This document shows positions 37,049-46,910 of a stretch of 64,000 bases of DNA, piece by piece. Source of the stretch: SIAJ01 sp963773845. GTDB lineage: Bacteria; Planctomycetota; Planctomycetia; Gemmatales; Gemmataceae. The notes beneath the pieces were generated by a model. The model had not been told where the DNA came from, did not search any database, and was given only the letters and a program-made list of their open reading frames with translations. The stretch lies in NCBI GenBank assembly GCA_963773845.1, contig CAVZCU010000017.1, positions 434,001 through 498,000 on the forward strand, given 5' to 3'. How positions within the stretch are numbered: the stretch's first letter is position 1; each line of letters opens with the position of its first letter. A program made the translations under genes and the position numbers.

Positions 37049-37185
37049 TGAAACACCGTTTGTAGTGAATGATTTGGACCAATTGTCCGTGCTTGGGCTT
37101 TGTCGGAAGAGGCCTGGGCGTGGCCTCATCCAGGGCGTCGATCCCATGCGGCGACGTGCATGCGGACCGAGGATTCCATAGCAAA

Positions 37186-37586
37186 TCAAAAAATCTTCCG
37201 GCTCACCGTCAGGTTGGGCGCTGTGCTGATGATAAAGGTCACTTCGCGTTGGGCGTCTTTCCCCTGGAGGCCACGTACAGTGAGCTTCACCTTGCAGTAG
37301 AGATGGGCGTCTTTCTCTTCGCCATCGCCGACGACTTCGTAATTCACCAGCTTCGCGCCGATTTCCATTCCTGATCAATGATGTAAATCGGCGGAGTCCG
37401 GCTCTCGAGCGCCGTCGCGGGCTCGCCGCTTTTCCAACTCTCGAGGGCGGTTTGCAGCGTTTCACGCGCTTTGGCGGCGTTCACCGGCGCGTTGGGACTG
37501 TTCGAGCAACCGATGGCGACCAGGCCAATGAATCCGCATACGGTCGTAGCGATTCCTGAGAATCGCGGTTGATAGTTCCTTTTCAT
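37186..37586 (-). CDS. Small lipoprotein L1 (paralogous family), frameshifted
   Basis: Signal peptide and lipobox (FIGLVAIGC) precede a domain shared with three other lipoproteins in this block: NAAKARETLQTALESWKSGE, then PPIYIIDQEWKSG. Near 37362 one G is missing; the next frame gives AKLVNYEVVGDGEEKDAHLY, VKLTVRGLQGKD and FIISTAPNLTVSR. The shared pattern is [A-LxxAL-x-W-x-G], a strand with a D/E-x-x-W, [xLxxYEV/I], and a final [TxPxLxVxR]. I know of no function. It lies between DUF1559-1 and the CMD selenoprotein, both on the same strand. Confidence 0.7.
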
Positions 37587-37681
37587 GTTCGGTCCGTTTC
37601 TCGTTATTGTTTGCCGTTCAATGGCGTCGGCGCGAAGCAATGTGCCCCCGCGCCGCGCGGAGAGTTCGATGCAACAACGCA

Positions 37682-38635
37682 TCAGTACCCCGGCGTTATT
37701 TCGCCGCCGTCTCGCGAACCCAGGGCGCGCCAGATTGCGAGGTCAATGCTGTTCGGGACGAAGCGGACGCTTCCATCGCCAAAAGCAACGTTGACCCCAC
37801 CCGGGTGACGACTCGTGGCCGCCATCGTTGCCCGCAACGAGGGCAGCCAGCCGCACGACCGGCCATTCGGCGGCGAGATGTGCTGATACGAATGTTGCCC
37901 GTGCCCCCAGGGGGCGCCCATGAAGATTGGGAATTGGTTGGACGGATTGGTGATATCCACCGACATGCATTCGCTGTACGCGGTGTCTGCATCGGCCGGT
38001 TGACCCGGCGCTGCTCCCGGACCGTTGAAAACATCCTCGAATGGGCTGACCTTGCCCATGTTTCCGTCGCCCAGTACGCGCTCGCTGAAGAAAGCGGTAC
38101 TGCTGGTCCCGTCGGTGACGTCGGCGAATCGGATGCCCCTGCTCTGCGTGTAAAAGATCCCATTCGGCGATGGCGGCGGATCATTCAGACCTCGGGCGAT
38201 GACGAAAATCGGAGTGTTCCCGGCGTTTCCGTAGTAATTTGTGGGAGCGCCCAATGAGGGCATTGGGTTTTGCCGGTCTGACGGGCACTTGAAAATGCTG
38301 ACCGGCGTATTTCGAACGGTATCGTTCGACATATCGCTGAGCGGCATCATCATGTTCATCGATCGGCACAGATTGTCCTGCTCCACGTACGGCAACAGCC
38401 AAATCAGCGGGCCATAGCTGGTGTTGAAGTCCCAGCCTGGAGGGAATTCGCCGTTGACGTCGTGATAGTTATGCGCGGCCAGAGCGAGTTGTTTCAGATT
38501 GTTCGTGCACTTCATGCGATTCGCCGCTTCGCGAATCTTCTGGACCGCGGGGAGTAACAAACCAATCAGGATGGCAATAATGGCGATCACTACCAAGAGT
38601 TCAATGAGTGTAAATGCATTCCGTCGGGCGGACAT
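37682..38635 (-). CDS. DUF1559 family prepilin-like secreted protein, copy 1
   Basis: A 317-residue protein starting with the type IV prepilin-like leader MSARRNAFTLIELLVVIAII. DUF1559 follows: KIREAANRMKCTNNLKQLAL, NYHDVNGEFPPG, LLPYVEQDNL, CPSDR, ADVTDGTSSTAFFSERVLG, and the end HPGGVNVAFGDGSVRFVPNS, then GSRDGGEI. The leader directs it to a type II/IV pilus-like export route; these proteins are massively amplified in planctomycetes and their function is unresolved. The MSARRN start has GAGG just upstream and a leader region conserved with copies 2 and 3. Lipoprotein L1 is next downstream. Confidence 0.93.
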   Translation of the reverse strand: MSARRNAFTLIELLVVIAIIAILIGLLLPAVQKIREAANRMKCTNNLKQLALAAHNYHDVNGEFPPGWDFNTSYGPLIWLLPYVEQDNLCRSMNMMMPLSDMSNDTVRNTPVSIFKCPSDRQNPMPSLGAPTNYYGNAGNTPIFVIARGLNDPPPSPNGIFYTQSRGIRFADVTDGTSSTAFFSERVLGDGNMGKVSPFEDVFNGPGAAPGQPADADTAYSECMSVDITNPSNQFPIFMGAPWGHGQHSYQHISPPNGRSCGWLPSLRATMAATSRHPGGVNVAFGDGSVRFVPNSIDLAIWRALGSRDGGEITPGY

Positions 38636-38813
38636 GATAACCTCGATGGTTGGATGACGGACCGGCTGGCCAAACGGCCAACGGGTCAACGGTGGCGTGA
38701 CACCCCGATCCGGAGCTTCGACGCCGAACAACGTTGTGACTTCAAGTAAGGGCAATGCACGTTTAAGTGCGCAATGATCGCGCCTAAACTTGTCTCAATC
38801 GAGCTGACAGGCG

Positions 38814-39227
38814 TTAGCCGCGCGGGGGATGGAAAATGGAATTCGCCAGTCTGATAGGCTTGCCGTAGGAAGACGGCGGAATCGCTCGGACCACATCGAC
38901 GCCGCAATTCGTCCCTACATCGATCGCACAGGCTTTGGATTGCGACGGCGGGTGAACCGGTGTCGGCAAGGGAGTCAACGGCGAGGTGGGGAGTTTTGAG
39001 CAGCGTGGTCCATGACACGGCGCTTTCGGCATGGAGTCATTCGCGATGGGGCTGGGCAGATCGTGGAAGTCGCTCGCGTGCCCCTCCAACAACTGGGCGT
39101 AATCTCCACATGTCGCGGACGCACGACTCGGCGCAAGAATCAGCGCACCGGCGACGACAACAGCGATGCTGCCGTAGTGAAGTACCGTGGAGAGCCGAGA
39201 ACCATCCATCAACACCCGCCCGATCAA
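38814..39227 (-). CDS. Secreted Cys/Pro-containing protein CR1 (paralogue of CR2)
   Basis: A 137-residue protein with an N-terminal export helix (YGSIAVVVAGALILAPSRASA) and then CGDYAQLLEGHASDFHDL. The core MPKAPCHGPRCSKLPTSPLT, continuing PLPTPVHPPSQSKAC, is shared with the protein at 52447, as are the start of the mature part (CG-Y) and the C-terminus NSIFHPPRG. Six Cys are seen in the mature part, and the CHGPxCS motif could bind metal or form disulfides; this is inference. It lies 34 bases downstream of cusA, so it may be part of that transcript. No known family was recognised. Confidence 0.7.
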   Translation of the reverse strand: MIGRVLMDGSRLSTVLHYGSIAVVVAGALILAPSRASATCGDYAQLLEGHASDFHDLPSPIANDSMPKAPCHGPRCSKLPTSPLTPLPTPVHPPSQSKACAIDVGTNCGVDVVRAIPPSSYGKPIRLANSIFHPPRG

Positions 39228-39261
39228 CCGAAATTCGAGTTATTGCGAATAACGACTCGCA

Positions 39262-42200
39262 TTACGCATGCTCCCCCCACATCCGCCCAGCCGATTTCTG
39301 TTGTTCGATGGCCAGGTCCGCGGCCGCTGCTTCGTGCATGCGCATCCAGCGCCGCAAGCGAACGCGGTAGAACAAGACCGGCAAAAACAGGTCGATTACC
39401 TCATCGGCAACAAGTAGTCCGCCGAGCACCGGCAAAACCATCGGCCGCAGCACTTCGGACCCGGGCCCAGTGGCCCACAGCAACGGCGCCAGTCCAAGGA
39501 TCGTCGTCGCCTCGGTCAGAAGTTTCGGCCGCAATCGATGGACTGCTCCTTCCAAAACGGCCTGGCGAAGCTGGTCGATGCTCATCTTTTCCAGGCCGCC
39601 GGCCCGAGCGATTGCTTCGCGCAGGTACACGAGCATAATCACGCCGGTCGCTGTCGCCATGCCAAAGCAAGCCGCATAGCCGACCCACACGGTCACCGAG
39701 AACTTAGCGCCAACGATCCCTTGCGCGATCATTCCGCCGGCCAGTGCGCCGGGTACCGCGAGCATGATCATGATTGCGTCGGCCAGATCGTTGAACGTGA
39801 AGTACAACAGGATCGCAATCAGCCCGATCGCAACGGGGACGATAACGAATAGCGTGTTGAAGGCACGCACCTCATGCTCAAAACGCCCCGTCCATTCGAC
39901 ATGGACGCCGGGCGGCAGGTGGACGCTCGTTGCGACGGCTCGCTGAGCATCCTCGACGAATTCGCTTGAATCCCGGTCGCGGACGTTGAGCCGGACATAA
40001 TTGCGCAGCATTCCGTTCTCACCCTTGATCGACGCCGGTCCTTCCACAATCCGTACATCGGCGACCGCAAACAAGGGGACCGGAGGACGGCCGTCGGCCC
40101 GCGGCACGGGCAGCTGCCTCGCCGTTTCCTCGTCGACCCGCCAATCGCGCGGCAAGCGCACCCGAATCGGATGCCGTTCGCGTCCCTCGACAGCAGTTGT
40201 GACGATCCGGCCGCCCAGCGCTGTCTCCACAATCTCGTTGATCGCGCCAATACTGACGCCCAGTTTTGCCGCTTTGTCGCGGTCGGGACGAACCTCCAGG
40301 TAGCCCTTGCCGCGAATGGGGTCGGCAATCACGTCTGATGCGCCGCGGATGCTTTTGAGAGCGGCCGCGATGTCGTTCGACGCGGCGACCACGTCGTCCA
40401 GACGGCGGCCCAACACACGCACGCCGATGTCGGTATTCACGCCAGTCGCCAGCATGTCGACGCGATTCTGGATCGGCATCGTCCATACGTTGGTCCAGCC
40501 GGGCATTTGCATCGCCCGATCCAGCTCGCCACCGAAGCCGACCAGGTCTGCGCGATCCTTGCGCCACAAGAGCAAGCCGTTAGCAAATGTTCGACTGAGT
40601 TCGTCTTGAACGGAATCCAACTCAGGCACCGGGTCGGGATCGGAAAGCGTGGCTGGCGGCTCGTCGCCGTGATGGTGATGATGATGGTGACCCGCCGGAT
40701 GCGCTGCCCCCGATGCGTCCAGTCGATAGGCCCCGATTGCTTCCCAGCGGCCGGCGATTTCCGGGTCGACCAAAGGGCATTGGGCGATCGCTTCTTCCAA
40801 CGCGAGTCGCGTAAACAGCGGTGCGGCTCGAATCAGCAGTTCGCCATTCAACTTCTCCAGGTGCAGTCGCCACAATCGCTCGCGCTCCGTCAATATGTCG
40901 TCGTAAAGACCCGCGAGGGGCGACGCCGCCGAGCGGCCCACGATTCCACGCAAGGCGTTCGTCCCGCGATCGACCCATGTCGCCCGCGGCATGATCTCAT
41001 CGGCTGAGCGGATCGACTCGTGTTGGACCAGGCGGCGCGCGGTATCGTTGGCTAGCGCGGTTACGTCTTCCAGGGTTGGCGCGGACGCCAAAGCACTTCC
41101 GTGGATCTGAAGAGCGACGATGTCGGCTGCGTCAACGGCCAGACCCGGACGATCGCCTGTCAGTCGCTGAATCGTAAATCGAACCAGCCGTATGCCGAGA
41201 TCGAGATCAAACGCCTTGTTGCTCTGGTATGCGACCTCGCGCATATGCAGGTCAAATCGCGCGAGTGCGTTGGCCGCAATTTGCGATCGCGTCGCCCGCA
41301 TATCGGCAGGCGGCCCGACAAGCCCGTGGCGGATTAAGTCGTCGAGCACGTCGGCCGCCTGGCGCTCGGCATCGTGGCTGTGCAGCTTGCGCTTCGGCCA
41401 GTGCTCGCGCACGCGAAAGTTCACCATGGTCTCAATCATGTCGAGCGGGGCGGGGTCGGTCGGGGTCTCGGCCCGACCCGCCTTGCCGACGACCATATGC
41501 ACTTCGGGAAAGCGACACAGGATCATGTCGCGTGCCTTCATATCGTCGGTGGTCTGGGTAATCGACGCACGCGGAACCGTGATCGGCATGTCCATGGTCA
41601 TGCCCTCGTCGAGCGGGGTCATAAATTCCCGGCCTGGCGGTGTAATGTTTTGCTCCGCGATCAATCCGGCCAGGACGAGCGCGAGCATGTACGCCAGGCG
41701 ATTGCCCCACCGGTGAACGAACACGAGGCCGACAGCCGAGCCGATTGCGAGGAGCGAAAGGAAAGCAGTGCGGCTGCCGATGGTTGCCGAACCGACGACG
41801 AACGTTGCCGCGACGACCCACAAAATGCCGCCAGGTCGATCCAGCAGCCAGTCGAGGACCGGTCGATAGACCCTGCGAATACCGCGAACGAGCCGGCTCG
41901 CGTCGTCGCCGCGGATGCGGCCACGGACAAAAACGGTGCAGAGCGCCGGGACGAGCGTGATTGCAAGTAGGGAGACCGCGAGCAGCGCGAACGTTTTCGT
42001 GTAGACCAGTGGCCGAAACATGCGGCCTTCAATCCCGTCGAGTGTGAAGATCGGCAGAAACGATAGCAACATGATCGCGATGGCAAAGAAGATCGGCCGG
42101 CCGACCATCTGGCAGGCGGGCGTCACCACCGACCGCAAATCGCCGACGGCCGGTTGGTCCCCGAACCGTCGATGCAATTGGTGCATGACGTTTTCCGTCA

Positions 42201-43476
42201 TCACGACCGAGGCATCGACGAGAACGCCAATCGAGATCGTGAGTCCGGCCAGCGACATGATGTTGGTCTGTGCATCGGTCACGCCCATGCGCCGCAGTCC
42301 GTCGAGCAAGAAGAACGCCGATAAGACCACCAGCGGAAGCGTCAGAGTGATCACGAACGAAGCGCGCAAATGACGCAGCACCAACACCACGCAGACCGCA
42401 GCAATCAACATTGCTTCCAGGAGCGTATCCGTGACAGTGCCGATGGCGCCTTCGATCAGCGGCGTGCGATCGTAGTTGGGAACAAGCTGGACTCCTTCCG
42501 GCAGACCGGGCCCGATCTCGAGGATTTTGGCCCGCAGGCGGCGAGTCACCTCCAAAGGATTCTCTCCGTGGCGCATCATCACGACCCCGCCGCAAACTTC
42601 ATTGCCGTCCTTTTCGAGTGATCCGCGGCGCGGCCGGCTTCCCACGCTGATCGTGGCCACCTCGGAAAGTTGGACCGGCGACTGCCCACTGCGCGGAATG
42701 ACAATCCGCTCCAGATCGGCGATGATGCGTCGGCTGCGCTCTTCCGGTGGTGCTCCTTCAGCCCCCGCCCCGAGCCAGCCGACGCTGCGAACAACGAACT
42801 CCGCGTTCCCCTTGTGCACCACGTCGCCACCGACGGCGGCATTGGACCGAGCGACCGCATCCATCACCGTTGTGAGGGTGAGTCCGCGTGCCTGAAGTTT
42901 GAGCGGATCGGGCTCGACTTGATATTCGATGGGCGCACCGCCGACGCTGGCAACTTCAGCGACTCCCGGTACTCCAGCCAGTTGTGGACGGACATACCAG
43001 TCCTGGATCGCTCGAAGTCTCCCGAGGTCGTAGCCGGCGCCTTCCACCGTGTACCAAAAGATCTGCCCAGTCGACGCCGCGTCCGGACCGAGCGTCGGAG
43101 TCACTCCGGGCGGCAATTCCAGCGAACCTTCGGTCAGTCGCTCGGCAATGCGCTGCCGGGCAACCGGGATGGGAACTTGATCGTCGAGAATCACATGGAT
43201 TAGCGAATAGTCGATGTCGCTGGAGCTACGGACGACGCGTACGTCCTGAACGCCCTGCAATTGCAATGCGACCGGGTAGGTGACTTGATCTTCCAGTTCC
43301 TGTGGACTATGCCCCGGCCAGGAAGTGAACACCAACACCTGATTCTCAGACAGGTCGGGGATGGCATCGACCGGGGTCTGGTTCAAAGCGCGAAGCCCCA
43401 GCACCGCGAGGACCGCCGCGGCGCAAATGACAAGCGCTCGGTGGCGAATCGATAGTGCAATGAGGCGGTCAATCAT
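39262..43476 (-). CDS. cusA: CusA/CzcA-type RND heavy-metal efflux permease with large periplasmic insert
   Basis: A 1404-residue inner-membrane proton-driven pump; typical CusA is about 1050. The start (RHRALVICAAAVLAVLGLRA, DAIPDLSENQVLVFTSWPGHS) and motifs SIGVLVDASVVMTENVMHQL and GIEGRMFRPLVYTKTFALL are family-specific, as are MPIQNRVDMLATGVNTDIGV and FSVTVWVGYAACFGMATATG. An insert of about 280 residues (about 700-980) lies between the ETMVNF-x-W region and the PGWTNVW region of the porter domain. It contains a run of seven His (about 930-936) in AHPAGH...GDEPP. It overlaps cusB by four bases. Copper/silver export is likely; other metals are possible. Confidence 0.92.
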   Translation of the reverse strand: MIDRLIALSIRHRALVICAAAVLAVLGLRALNQTPVDAIPDLSENQVLVFTSWPGHSPQELEDQVTYPVALQLQGVQDVRVVRSSSDIDYSLIHVILDDQVPIPVARQRIAERLTEGSLELPPGVTPTLGPDAASTGQIFWYTVEGAGYDLGRLRAIQDWYVRPQLAGVPGVAEVASVGGAPIEYQVEPDPLKLQARGLTLTTVMDAVARSNAAVGGDVVHKGNAEFVVRSVGWLGAGAEGAPPEERSRRIIADLERIVIPRSGQSPVQLSEVATISVGSRPRRGSLEKDGNEVCGGVVMMRHGENPLEVTRRLRAKILEIGPGLPEGVQLVPNYDRTPLIEGAIGTVTDTLLEAMLIAAVCVVLVLRHLRASFVITLTLPLVVLSAFFLLDGLRRMGVTDAQTNIMSLAGLTISIGVLVDASVVMTENVMHQLHRRFGDQPAVGDLRSVVTPACQMVGRPIFFAIAIMLLSFLPIFTLDGIEGRMFRPLVYTKTFALLAVSLLAITLVPALCTVFVRGRIRGDDASRLVRGIRRVYRPVLDWLLDRPGGILWVVAATFVVGSATIGSRTAFLSLLAIGSAVGLVFVHRWGNRLAYMLALVLAGLIAEQNITPPGREFMTPLDEGMTMDMPITVPRASITQTTDDMKARDMILCRFPEVHMVVGKAGRAETPTDPAPLDMIETMVNFRVREHWPKRKLHSHDAERQAADVLDDLIRHGLVGPPADMRATRSQIAANALARFDLHMREVAYQSNKAFDLDLGIRLVRFTIQRLTGDRPGLAVDAADIVALQIHGSALASAPTLEDVTALANDTARRLVQHESIRSADEIMPRATWVDRGTNALRGIVGRSAASPLAGLYDDILTERERLWRLHLEKLNGELLIRAAPLFTRLALEEAIAQCPLVDPEIAGRWEAIGAYRLDASGAAHPAGHHHHHHHGDEPPATLSDPDPVPELDSVQDELSRTFANGLLLWRKDRADLVGFGGELDRAMQMPGWTNVWTMPIQNRVDMLATGVNTDIGVRVLGRRLDDVVAASNDIAAALKSIRGASDVIADPIRGKGYLEVRPDRDKAAKLGVSIGAINEIVETALGGRIVTTAVEGRERHPIRVRLPRDWRVDEETARQLPVPRADGRPPVPLFAVADVRIVEGPASIKGENGMLRNYVRLNVRDRDSSEFVEDAQRAVATSVHLPPGVHVEWTGRFEHEVRAFNTLFVIVPVAIGLIAILLYFTFNDLADAIMIMLAVPGALAGGMIAQGIVGAKFSVTVWVGYAACFGMATATGVIMLVYLREAIARAGGLEKMSIDQLRQAVLEGAVHRLRPKLLTEATTILGLAPLLWATGPGSEVLRPMVLPVLGGLLVADEVIDLFLPVLFYRVRLRRWMRMHEAAAADLAIEQQKSAGRMWGEHA

Positions 43477-44849
43477 GGCGATGCCGGCTTGAGCGAGATC
43501 TTAGCCAGGTATTTCTTTGGGTTGGCGCGCAGCTTCTTTTCACATCCCTTGCAGCAAATGAAAACTGTTCGTCCGTCGACGACGACCTTGACGGGAGCGC
43601 CCATCGAGCCCAGATCCGCCTCCGTGACTGGGCAGGTTTTCTGGCGAGCAATCAGTTGTTCGTCTTCCGACGGTGCGCTTGACGCGGGTGGGCTACTCGA
43701 TGCCGATGTCAATCGTGAGCCGGCGCCGAAATAGCTCGCAGCCAGGCTGGGGTTCAGCCGCGTTTCGGCATCGAGCAAAAATGCCCCGGCCATGACCACC
43801 TGATCGCCGATGTGCAAACCGCGGACGACCGGGTAATAATCGCCACAGCGCTGGCCGAGGGTGACTTCGAGCCCGTCAAACATGCCGGCCATGCGCTCCA
43901 CGAAAACGACCTTGCGATCGCCCATGTCGATGACGGCGGAAGCGGGAATGGACATTAACTCGCCACGCGCACGAAACGCCTGGCGGCAGGCTTGCTCGAC
44001 GAGCGATTGTAGCCCCGGCGCCTGGTTGGCGAATGGTGGGAGCGATCGCAACGCCAGGTCGGCCGCGGTGCGATCGCGCCATTCTTCTCGTTCGCGGCGA
44101 TTGAAGGCGGCGATGTGGGTCAAGGGGACACTGAGCCGCACAATGACCAACAAGCCGGGTTTCAATTCATGCCGTGGATCTTCAACGACGAGACGCACGC
44201 GAAACGTGTGCGTCTCTGGATCGACGCGCGAGCCAGTCTCCCGGACTTTCGCCTTGAAGGGCTGGCCAGGATATGCATCGACATCGAACTCAGCTTCCGT
44301 TCCGACGCGAACGCCGGCAAGCCCCGAGTCCGGCACATCGATCGCGACCTCCAGCCGGTCTGGATCGGGTTGTTCGAGCCGGCCGCCAGCCTTCGCCTCC
44401 CAGGTCAATAGGCGAAATTCCGCTGGCGTTGTGCGAATGCCGGCCAGTTGGATGCGATACGGCGAAAGTTGCATCCGGGCGATGACGCCGTCCGGCAACG
44501 GCGCCGCCTCGCCCTTCGTGCGCCGGACCAAATCCATGTGGCAAACGGGACACTTGCCCGGCCATTCGGACACCACGCCGGGACACATGGGGCACCAGTA
44601 TTCGATATCGTGCGAGACAGCCGATTCGAGCCCGCTGCCGGGATGTATGAGGTGGTCCCAATGATTGCGCAACCACGGCCAGTAGGCGATCACCGCCACG
44701 ATGCCCAGGAGCATCACCGGGAAGCGCAGCCGGACAAGGAGTACCTCGCCGGCGAGCCGAAGGTAGCGCATGCGGTTGCGAATGACGAATCCCCGGTTAT
44801 TGGCGGTTTTTTTGATTGTCTCCAGCACTGTCCGCTGCCGGTGGCGCAC
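43473..44849 (-). CDS. cusB: CusB-type RND periplasmic adaptor with metal-binding ends
   Basis: The adaptor joins the CusA pump to an outer-membrane channel. After a membrane helix (FPVMLLGIVAVIAYWPWL) comes a heavy-metal-binding domain, YWCPMCPGVVSEWPGKCPVC followed by HMDL. A lipoyl/barrel core follows (RIQLAGIRTT, VAIDVPDSGLAGVRVGTEAE, GSRVDPETHTFRVRLVVEDP). The C-terminus adds a YHS/TRASH-like motif: CPVTEADLGSMG and VFICCKGCEKKLRANPKKYL. Metal-binding motifs at both ends suggest metal-gated transfer. A GTG at 44849 gives the full frame and overlaps lipoprotein L2; ATG 44771 is an alternative start. No CusC channel gene is present. Confidence 0.9.
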   Translation of the reverse strand: MRHRQRTVLETIKKTANNRGFVIRNRMRYLRLAGEVLLVRLRFPVMLLGIVAVIAYWPWLRNHWDHLIHPGSGLESAVSHDIEYWCPMCPGVVSEWPGKCPVCHMDLVRRTKGEAAPLPDGVIARMQLSPYRIQLAGIRTTPAEFRLLTWEAKAGGRLEQPDPDRLEVAIDVPDSGLAGVRVGTEAEFDVDAYPGQPFKAKVRETGSRVDPETHTFRVRLVVEDPRHELKPGLLVIVRLSVPLTHIAAFNRREREEWRDRTAADLALRSLPPFANQAPGLQSLVEQACRQAFRARGELMSIPASAVIDMGDRKVVFVERMAGMFDGLEVTLGQRCGDYYPVVRGLHIGDQVVMAGAFLLDAETRLNPSLAASYFGAGSRLTSASSSPPASSAPSEDEQLIARQKTCPVTEADLGSMGAPVKVVVDGRTVFICCKGCEKKLRANPKKYLAKISLKPASP

Positions 44850-45237
44850 ACCACTGGGCCATCATGTCGTAATCTTCCTGCCGAAAAACCCAGATGGGGT
44901 CGAGCCCGATCACGACAAACCGCGTTTTCAATTCACTGTCCGGGCTTTCGAATGTGAGCTTGACGGTGAACACCCGCGGCCCATCGCCGGGCGCCAGACC
45001 GAGAACCGTATACTCCTTGAGCCGTTGATTCGGCACTCGATGCGTGTCCGCCAACATGATGGTCGGCTTCGCCGTGCCCGCAATCTCACCGGTCGGCGCG
45101 CCCTTCTTCCAGGACGAAAGTGCCGCGTCGAGAGCCTGTCGAGCCCGATCCTCAGGCGGATAAAAGCGCTTCGCCTCGGACTGCCCGGAACATCCGACAG
45201 CGCCAACGAGGAGTGCGACTAGTACGAATGAGCGCAT
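44797..45237 (-). CDS. Small lipoprotein L2 (paralogous family)
   Basis: The signal and lipobox are FVLVALLVGAVGC. The mature part follows the pattern of L1, L3 and L4: DRARQALDAALSSWKKGAP, PTIMLADTHRVPNQRLKEY, GPRVFTVKLTFESPDSEL, FVVIGLDPIWVFRQEDYD. It ends with MMAQWCAPPAADSAGDNQ. It is most like L3, which lies one base upstream, so a tandem duplication is likely. It precedes CusB. The family is unnamed as far as I can tell; a periplasm-facing ligand-binding or assembly role is only a guess. Confidence 0.75.
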   Translation of the reverse strand: MRSFVLVALLVGAVGCSGQSEAKRFYPPEDRARQALDAALSSWKKGAPTGEIAGTAKPTIMLADTHRVPNQRLKEYTVLGLAPGDGPRVFTVKLTFESPDSELKTRFVVIGLDPIWVFRQEDYDMMAQWCAPPAADSAGDNQKNRQ

Positions 45238-45238
45238 G

Positions 45239-45631
45239 TCAGGTTCCCGCAAAATACTTGCGATAGTCTGGCTCCGCGTAAATCAGCAAGGGGTCGATCC
45301 CCACGACGTAATACTTGAGCGTTTGCTCGCCCTTGGTCGTCGTCAACTTGACGGTGAAAACTCGTGGCCCCGTCGCTCCTGCCTCATCGCCGAGAATCTC
45401 GAACGCCTTCAACTTCTGCCCGCCACTCCAGTTCTCATCCGCAACGACAACCTTCACTTTGTCGAGTGGGAACTGCTCTGGCTTGGCCTGGCCGTCGCGC
45501 CATTGTGCCAAGGCTGCTTCGAGCGCTTGGCGGGCCTGGTTGCCAGACGGGGTGTACTTGCCCTGGCCTGACTTTTGGCAGCCTACAACCGCAACCGCGC
45601 ATAGGACCGTCACCCAACCGTACCGACGCAT
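45239..45631 (-). CDS. Small lipoprotein L3 (paralogous family)
   Basis: The lipobox is VTVLCAVAVVGC. The mature part has NQARQALEAALAQWRDGQAK, VKVVVADENWSGGQKLKAFE, GPRVFTVKLTTTKGEQTLKY and VVGIDPLLIYAEPDYRKYF. The middle strand GPRVFTVKLT is identical to L2. It lies 17 bases after the DUF1559-2 stop and one base before the L2 start, giving the order DUF1559-L3-L2-CusB-CusA on one strand, almost certainly one operon. Confidence 0.75.
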   Translation of the reverse strand: MRRYGWVTVLCAVAVVGCQKSGQGKYTPSGNQARQALEAALAQWRDGQAKPEQFPLDKVKVVVADENWSGGQKLKAFEILGDEAGATGPRVFTVKLTTTKGEQTLKYYVVGIDPLLIYAEPDYRKYFAGT

Positions 45632-45648
45632 AACAATCTCTCCTGGGT

Positions 45649-46692
45649 TCAGTCTCCCGAATTCACTTCGCCGCCATCCATGCTGCCCATCGCCCGCCAG
45701 GCATCGAGGGCAATGCTGTCGCGGACAAAACGCACCGAGCCATCACCCATGAGACAGTTCACCCCGCCCATATGGCGGCTGGAAGGTGGCACCTGCATCG
45801 CCATGTTCGACATGTTTCCCGGAAAAGGCAGGCCGGCACAGGTGACGGTGTTCGGCAAACCCATGTGGTTGTAGGTCGAGCAGCACATCTCACCCATCAC
45901 CCAGCTATACCCTTGCTTGCTGGTCAACGGCGTCGCGGTCAATGGGTTGATTCCCGAGCAAGCCGTATATGTGTCGGTCTGTGTCGTCTGATTGGGGAAA
46001 ATGAACATGTCCGTCTTGGGATTGGGCGTTCCGTTACCACGCAGTTTCTCGCTGAACATGGCCGTGTTGCTCAGGCCATCCGTGATCGAAGCGAGATTCG
46101 ACTTGCTCAAATAGTAAAAGGGCCCATTCGCGCGTTCGTTGGGTGCGATCGTGCTCGGCTGTGTTTCGGTCACGTCGCACATGAAGTTCGAGCCTTGGTT
46201 GGCCAAGTAGTTGTTTTGGCCCGGCCAATCCACGGGCAGCGGCGCCGGATCGGATGGGCAAATGAAGATATTGATCTTGGCCCGGCACTGGGCGGCATTG
46301 ACCCGCCCGGGAGTCTGATACGCCGGCATGAAATTCACGACCCCTTCCATTCCCGGAGTCTCCGGCGGCATTTTGAAGTCGATCTGCTTGTACAGGTTGT
46401 CCTGTTCGATGAAGGGCAGGATTTGACTGTGCAGCGACCAGCGGGCGTAAACCGGAGCCCCCGGTACCGTCGCCCCATAGCTCGGGCCCTTGCCGAACGG
46501 AAAGCCCTGAAACGTGTCGTGGCAGTTGTGCAGCCCGAGCCCAATCTGCTTCAAATTGTTCTCGCACTTCATCCGATTCGCCGCCTCGCGAATCTTTTGA
46601 ACCGCAGGCAGGAGCAAACCAATCAGGATGGCGATGATGGCGATGACGACTAATAGCTCGATCAGCGTAAACGCATTCCGTCGGGCGGACAT
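45649..46692 (-). CDS. DUF1559 family prepilin-like secreted protein, copy 2
   Basis: A 347-residue protein with leader MSARRNAFTLIELLVVIAII, identical to copy 1. DUF1559 landmarks: KIREAANRMKCENNLKQIGL, NCHDTFQGFPFGKG, ILPFIEQDNLYKQ, FICPSDPAP, SITDGLSNTAMFSEKLRGNG, and the end RHMGGVNCLMGDGSVRFVRD, GSMDGGEV. It probably heads the operon with L3, L2, CusB and CusA. The 218 bases upstream, to the first selenoprotein stop, hold the leader region conserved with the other copies. Confidence 0.93.
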   Translation of the reverse strand: MSARRNAFTLIELLVVIAIIAILIGLLLPAVQKIREAANRMKCENNLKQIGLGLHNCHDTFQGFPFGKGPSYGATVPGAPVYARWSLHSQILPFIEQDNLYKQIDFKMPPETPGMEGVVNFMPAYQTPGRVNAAQCRAKINIFICPSDPAPLPVDWPGQNNYLANQGSNFMCDVTETQPSTIAPNERANGPFYYLSKSNLASITDGLSNTAMFSEKLRGNGTPNPKTDMFIFPNQTTQTDTYTACSGINPLTATPLTSKQGYSWVMGEMCCSTYNHMGLPNTVTCAGLPFPGNMSNMAMQVPPSSRHMGGVNCLMGDGSVRFVRDSIALDAWRAMGSMDGGEVNSGD

Positions 46693-46910
46693 GATAAACC
46701 TCGCTAGTTGATTGATGGGTCGGCCGAACATCGGCCCGCGGGCCGACGAATCGACACAGCATTCAGTTTCCTGGCATGACATTCAATTGCACTGCTCGCG
46801 TGGGATTGGTTCCCTCTCTTCTTGTCGGGCGTCAACAGTTTCCGCGAGCGTCAAGTTCCATCCGGATCCGATTTTCGCATTGAGCCTCGCGAACGATTGC
46901 TACTATCCGA

